Below are positions 58,055-60,943 of a stretch of 60,943 bases of DNA, one piece after another; position 1 is the first letter of the stretch, and every line of letters begins with the position of its first letter. Made by a program: the position numbers and the translations under genes. Under the pieces are notes generated by a model, which was given only the letters and a program-made list of their open reading frames with translations, was not told the origin of the DNA and did not search any database. The DNA comes from Anaerolineae bacterium (lineage in GTDB: Bacteria > Chloroflexota > Anaerolineae > Promineifilales > Promineifilaceae). The stretch lies in assembly GCA_023382655.1 (NCBI GenBank), contig JAHDWK010000037.1, forward strand, positions 1 through 60,943, given 5' to 3'.

Positions 58055-60001
58055 TCATTCGCCTCGTCCGGTTTCAGGAACCCAAACGCGCATACTTCGC
58101 ATCCCTCGATTACCCCAGGCGAAGTAAGGAATGGCAGTGAGTTGAACCGGGTGTGACGACGTTGGCGAAAGTTCGGTCAGTGGCCTATATAGAGACTCTT
58201 GCCAGCCAGATGTTACCACGCGCCCCGAAACCTGGATTGACTGAATGCCGCCCAAAATGGGCACGGCCGTTGCCACGAATGGCGCATCAGTCACTACCTG
58301 TATATCCAACAGATCTACATGGTCGGGCTGATCGTGCGACTCAAAACAGTAGAGCAGGGGCCCGCGCTGTAGTGCCACACAACCGCGCAGGGCATCAATC
58401 CGTGGGTGGGGCGCAATAAACACCAGTTCCATGTGGAGGTGCAGGGTCACAACATCACCCACCTGCCAAATCCGGGCCATCGTCAGATAGCCGTTTTCAT
58501 CCAGGGGCGGTGTTACTTCAATTCCATTGAGTAACAACGTGTAATGTCGGCACCACCCAGGCATCCTGAGTGACAAGGCCCAAGGGGAGGGCAGACACTC
58601 ACCGACTTTGAGCATAATCTGACCGTGCCAGGGATAAGCCGTCTCCATCTCAATCTCGACCGCGTTTCCCTGGACACTCAAGACCATATTGGCGGCTGCA
58701 AATTGGTGAATCTGTACGCCCGTATCGCTGGCTGTAGCCAGGTAATGGCCTAGACTGGACAAGGTGCGCATGACATTGGGTGGGCAGCAGGCACAGGTAT
58801 GCCAGGCCGGCCGCCGCTGCTTTTCGACTGTGCCCGTATCAGCCGAAGCACGAACGTAATGGCCGTCACGCACCTGCAGAGGATTCACATACAAATAACT
58901 GGCGCCTTCCAGACCAGGGCTGCTAAGTACGCCGTTGTACAGCGTTTGTTCAAAAAGGTCAGCATAACGGCGTTCGCCGGTAATAAGTAGCAGCCGCCAG
59001 TTCCACATTAGACTGGCAATGGCTGCGCACGTTTCGCAGTAACAGGTGTCTGTGGGCAGTTCGTATGGGTCACCAAACGCTTCGCCGTCCGCCCGCGAAC
59101 CCACGCCGCCCGTCACGTATAATTTGTGCTCGACCATATCCGCCCATAGTCTGTGCATGGCATCCAGAAGCGCACGTTCAGCGCGCTCCATGTACAAATC
59201 GGCAATGCCTGTCGTCAGGTAAAGCTGGCGAACAGCATGACCGGCGACCTCCACTGCCTCTCTAACAGGCACATGATCTTGCTGATAAAGGGCTCCATAT
59301 CCCGCATGACCGCGCATCCGGTTACGGCCGCGTCGGTCAATAAAAAGCTGCGCCAGATCGAGATGGCGTTCATCGCCCGTCAGCCGATACAATTCCACTA
59401 ACGCCATTTCAATTTCGGGATGGCCGCAGGTTTCGTCACGATGGCCGATACCAAATAGATCGTTGATGTGTGTTACAAATCGCAATGCCACCGCCAGCAG
59501 CCGTTCATCAGCCAACACCCGCTGAAAGGCAATTGCCGCCTGGATCAAATGTCCGGCGCAGTACAGTTCGTGCCCATGATCCAGGTCTGTCCAGCGCTTT
59601 TCCGGGGCGGCAAACTGGTAGTAGCTGTTGAGGTAACCGTCTGCTTGCTGTGCCTGTTCAATGAGAGTAATGGCTTCATCTGCCATCGCCTGCAAAGCTG
59701 TATCCGGAATGCGCCCCAACTCCCAGGCAACGGCCTCCAACCATTTGTAAATGTCAGAATCGGCAAATCTGTAACCGGTAAACTCACCTTCCTCAAGACC
59801 CGTCGCAATCCGCAGATTACGCAAATTGCCCGCCTTTTCTAACATGACAAAACCATGTGGCAGACTTACCATGCGATTGACTTCTTGATAATTACCCCAA
59901 AAGCTGCCGGTGATTTGCACGGCCGTATAAGGCAGTGTGCTTAACACCGATTGCTTCGATTTCCTGTTATCAACCGGTCCCGCGTTCTCTCTGTCTGGCA
60001 T
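58055..60001 (-). CDS. GH127 beta-L-arabinofuranosidase
   Basis: The ATG at 60001 is favoured because AAGGAGG lies 9 bases upstream; the ATG at 60010 nearly abuts that site. The ~648-aa product matches GH127/HypBA1 over its length, with an alpha/alpha-barrel catalytic domain then two beta-sandwich domains. Numbering from 60010, zinc-site residues are visible as E326 and C328 (YCETCAA) and C408/C409 (HTCACCPPN). C408 is the expected nucleophile and E310 (DGEAFG) a likely acid/base. There is no signal peptide, so it is probably cytoplasmic, releasing L-arabinose from plant-derived oligosaccharides. No transporter or sugar genes are adjacent in the window. Confidence 0.92.
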   Translation of the reverse strand: MPDRENAGPVDNRKSKQSVLSTLPYTAVQITGSFWGNYQEVNRMVSLPHGFVMLEKAGNLRNLRIATGLEEGEFTGYRFADSDIYKWLEAVAWELGRIPDTALQAMADEAITLIEQAQQADGYLNSYYQFAAPEKRWTDLDHGHELYCAGHLIQAAIAFQRVLADERLLAVALRFVTHINDLFGIGHRDETCGHPEIEMALVELYRLTGDERHLDLAQLFIDRRGRNRMRGHAGYGALYQQDHVPVREAVEVAGHAVRQLYLTTGIADLYMERAERALLDAMHRLWADMVEHKLYVTGGVGSRADGEAFGDPYELPTDTCYCETCAAIASLMWNWRLLLITGERRYADLFEQTLYNGVLSSPGLEGASYLYVNPLQVRDGHYVRASADTGTVEKQRRPAWHTCACCPPNVMRTLSSLGHYLATASDTGVQIHQFAAANMVLSVQGNAVEIEMETAYPWHGQIMLKVGECLPSPWALSLRMPGWCRHYTLLLNGIEVTPPLDENGYLTMARIWQVGDVVTLHLHMELVFIAPHPRIDALRGCVALQRGPLLYCFESHDQPDHVDLLDIQVVTDAPFVATAVPILGGIQSIQVSGRVVTSGWQESLYRPLTELSPTSSHPVQLTAIPYFAWGNRGMRSMRVWVPETGRGE

Positions 60002-60041
60002 CTTTCGCATTCCTCCTTAAATAATGCACAGATCACCCAGA

Positions 60042-60065
60042 ACTTGTCCTGAGCTTGCCAAAGGA
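60042..60065. repeat. Half-palindrome repeat (CTTGTCCTGAGCTTG type)
   Basis: ACTTGTCCTGAGCTTGCCAA and AGGA form a degenerate half of the TTCGACAAGCTCAGGACAAG repeat family. It lies intergenically, upstream of the GH127 gene. Confidence 0.6.
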
Positions 60066-60288
60066 TTTCAGCGACTAAAAAATCCGTGTAATCTGCGCTT
60101 ACACTGAGTCCAAGCAGTTACACGAAGTTCACCAGGCCGCCAGAGGTCATTTTTGGCGAATTAACGCGGCCATTACCAGAGGTAAGACCGACTTAGTGTA
60201 CCTGCGGATTCTCATTCGCCTATGGCTCTTGGGGCTCGGCAGGGTAGGCCAGCCATCGGCCGTCCAGGCGATATAAAGCCGCCTCCTC

Positions 60289-60555
60289 TTGGACGCCCGC
60301 ATGCGCTTCAACATGGACGGTCGTGGCCGGACGATAGACAACATCTTCACCCAAAGGCTATGGCGTTCGGTGAAGTACGAGCAGGTGTACCTGCACGATT
60401 ATGAGACAGCCCGCCAGGCCCGGCAGCGGCTAGCAACCTACTTGACCTTCTATAATCAGAAGCGGCTGCATCAGTCGTTGGCGTGCCGCACCCCAGCTGA
60501 GCTCTATCTGGCCGCCACACCGTTGGCCGACCTGGCCACTACTTTACTTTATTGA
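60289..60555 (+). pseudogene. C-terminal remnant of an IS3-family transposase (OrfB)
   Basis: The 88 residues (MDGRGRTIDNIFTQRLWRSVKYEQVYLHDYETARQARQRLATYLTFYNQKRLHQSLACRTPAELY) are the end of an IS3/IS150-type DDE integrase core: the third acidic residue lies in the NIFxQRLWRSVKYE block, and the YxxFYNxxRxHQSLxxxTPAExY tail is diagnostic. The upstream two thirds, including the first two catalytic Asp residues, are absent. 60100-60288 holds unrecognised sequence. Inactive. Confidence 0.85.
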
Positions 60556-60619
60556 ATTGTTAAAGACTTCAAAAGGAGTAAACCGACCTTAAAACTCTCC
60601 GAAAATCTGTCTTGACATT

Positions 60620-60943
60620 CTAGGCCACCTTACGCCATTTTGCCTCCAGTCTATCATAACATCGCGCAGGGCGGCATCTGTAAAGTAAGAGAGTAAAAGA
60701 TGCCAAACTCAATGGTCGAATCAGCCTTCATGACGGCCGCCCGTTCCTCATCTATTATTCTGGCAGAAGGGGAGAAGTAAATTTCTATCGGCACGCCGTT
60801 TGCTGTGAATGTATGTGTCACATTGCCCGTCTTGGCCGTCCCGAAACGACCATTCCTAAACATCTCCTCGAACCCCACCCCAATGTGTAATTATCCGCCA
60901 ACAATGTTGAGGTAAACACCAGGGTATTGTTGTGGGTCGGGTA
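60620..60943 (-). pseudogene. Broken phospholipase-D-like paralog at window edge
   Basis: The minus strand carries FEEMFRNGRFGTAKTGNVTHTFTANGVPIEIYFSPS and STIEFGIFY, matching residues ~179-240 of the intact PLD at 24710-26272. The flanking segments (NNTLVFTSTLLADNYT upstream; FTDAALRDVM downstream) lie in other frames, so at least two frameshifts are present. The homology fades near 60620. The gene continues beyond the window at its 5' side. Confidence 0.85.

Larger units (their letters stand above)
92..59930. repeat. Dispersed palindromic octamer ACGGCCGT
   Basis: The self-complementary octamer ACGGCCGT recurs about 95 times by eye count, roughly 1.6 per kb, mostly inside genes of both orientations and in several frames (read as T-A-V, N/D/Y-G-R or R-P-F). 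Chance would give one or two copies at this base composition. It behaves like the HIP1 octamer of cyanobacteria. It is sparse at about 0.1-2.1, 25.8-29.4 and 39.8-41.8 kb. The count is manual and approximate. Confidence 0.9.

Noticed and set aside
1..60943. CRISPR arrays, tRNA or rRNA genes
   Set aside because: No regularly spaced direct repeats were seen, and no tRNA T-loop (GTTCRANNC) in a plausible cloverleaf was noticed by eye.

Overview
The window looks like chromosomal DNA of a Chloroflexota bacterium (Anaerolineae/Ardenticatenia-like, perhaps a Promineifilum relative; this is inference, since no rRNA or tRNA is present). The clues are very large secreted proteins with Pro/Thr-rich linkers, lamin-tail domains and a recurring YLPxIxK motif, a SARP-type giant regulator, an ImuA-ImuB-DnaE2 mutasome, and a palindromic octamer ACGGCCGT that recurs about 95 times by eye count in 61 kb, in genes on both strands.

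Layout. 0-4.8 kb: a truncated YgjP-like metallopeptidase, an SH3 lipoprotein with a Cys-rich tail, 1.3 kb of decayed DNA, a secreted thermonuclease with an Excalibur domain, and an effector-associated-domain (EAD-like) protein. 4.9-14.5 kb: a 1290-residue secreted exo/endonuclease, divergent from an imuA-imuB-DUF6504-dnaE2 cassette with a GAAC-N4-GTTC SOS-box-like site in front. 14.5-23.7 kb: beta-propeller surface proteins, a SnoaL-like protein, a 226-bp Tn3-derived miniature element (38-bp terminal repeats, 5-bp target duplication), and a SARP/AAA/TPR regulator. 23.7-28.2 kb: gene fragments (SDR tail, frameshifted dnaE2 3' copy), a secreted phospholipase-D-like protein and small unknown genes. 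28.2-40.7 kb: a minus-strand cluster of a 2099-residue surface protein, a small membrane protein sharing its N-terminal domain, and an RHS protein with a putative PD-(D/E)xK nuclease tail. 41-57.3 kb: a mobile or conjugative-type module. 57.3-60.9 kb: further gene fragments, a GH127 beta-L-arabinofuranosidase, an IS3-type transposase remnant and a second, broken phospholipase-D gene.

The 41-57.3 kb module is the most interesting region. It carries RNase HI, a DUF4326-SLOG fusion, SSB, a small HxDTxHxHxH relaxase with an RHH-like partner, a TraG/VirD4-type coupling ATPase, a DUF4417 protein, and a membrane/coiled-coil/HTH-like protein. It also carries two large paralogous proteins (919 and 830 aa) whose shared ordered motifs (DGxGxhS, QDKGHxxV, GGxDxDDAhW, WRSPNQxGEY, NQGxLG, IDGxVKTGxDL) recall double-psi beta-barrel polymerases of the cellular RdRP/YonO class. 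With RNase HI and SSB they could form an element-encoded RNA-priming or transcription system. Six genes of the module share a repeated leader (CCAWTT-rich box plus AAAGGAG), usually behind an intrinsic-terminator-like hairpin. Five in-frame palindromic inserts sit inside its coding sequences, and two small proteins end in SSB-like C-terminal tips. No integrase was recognised and the element boundaries are not certain.
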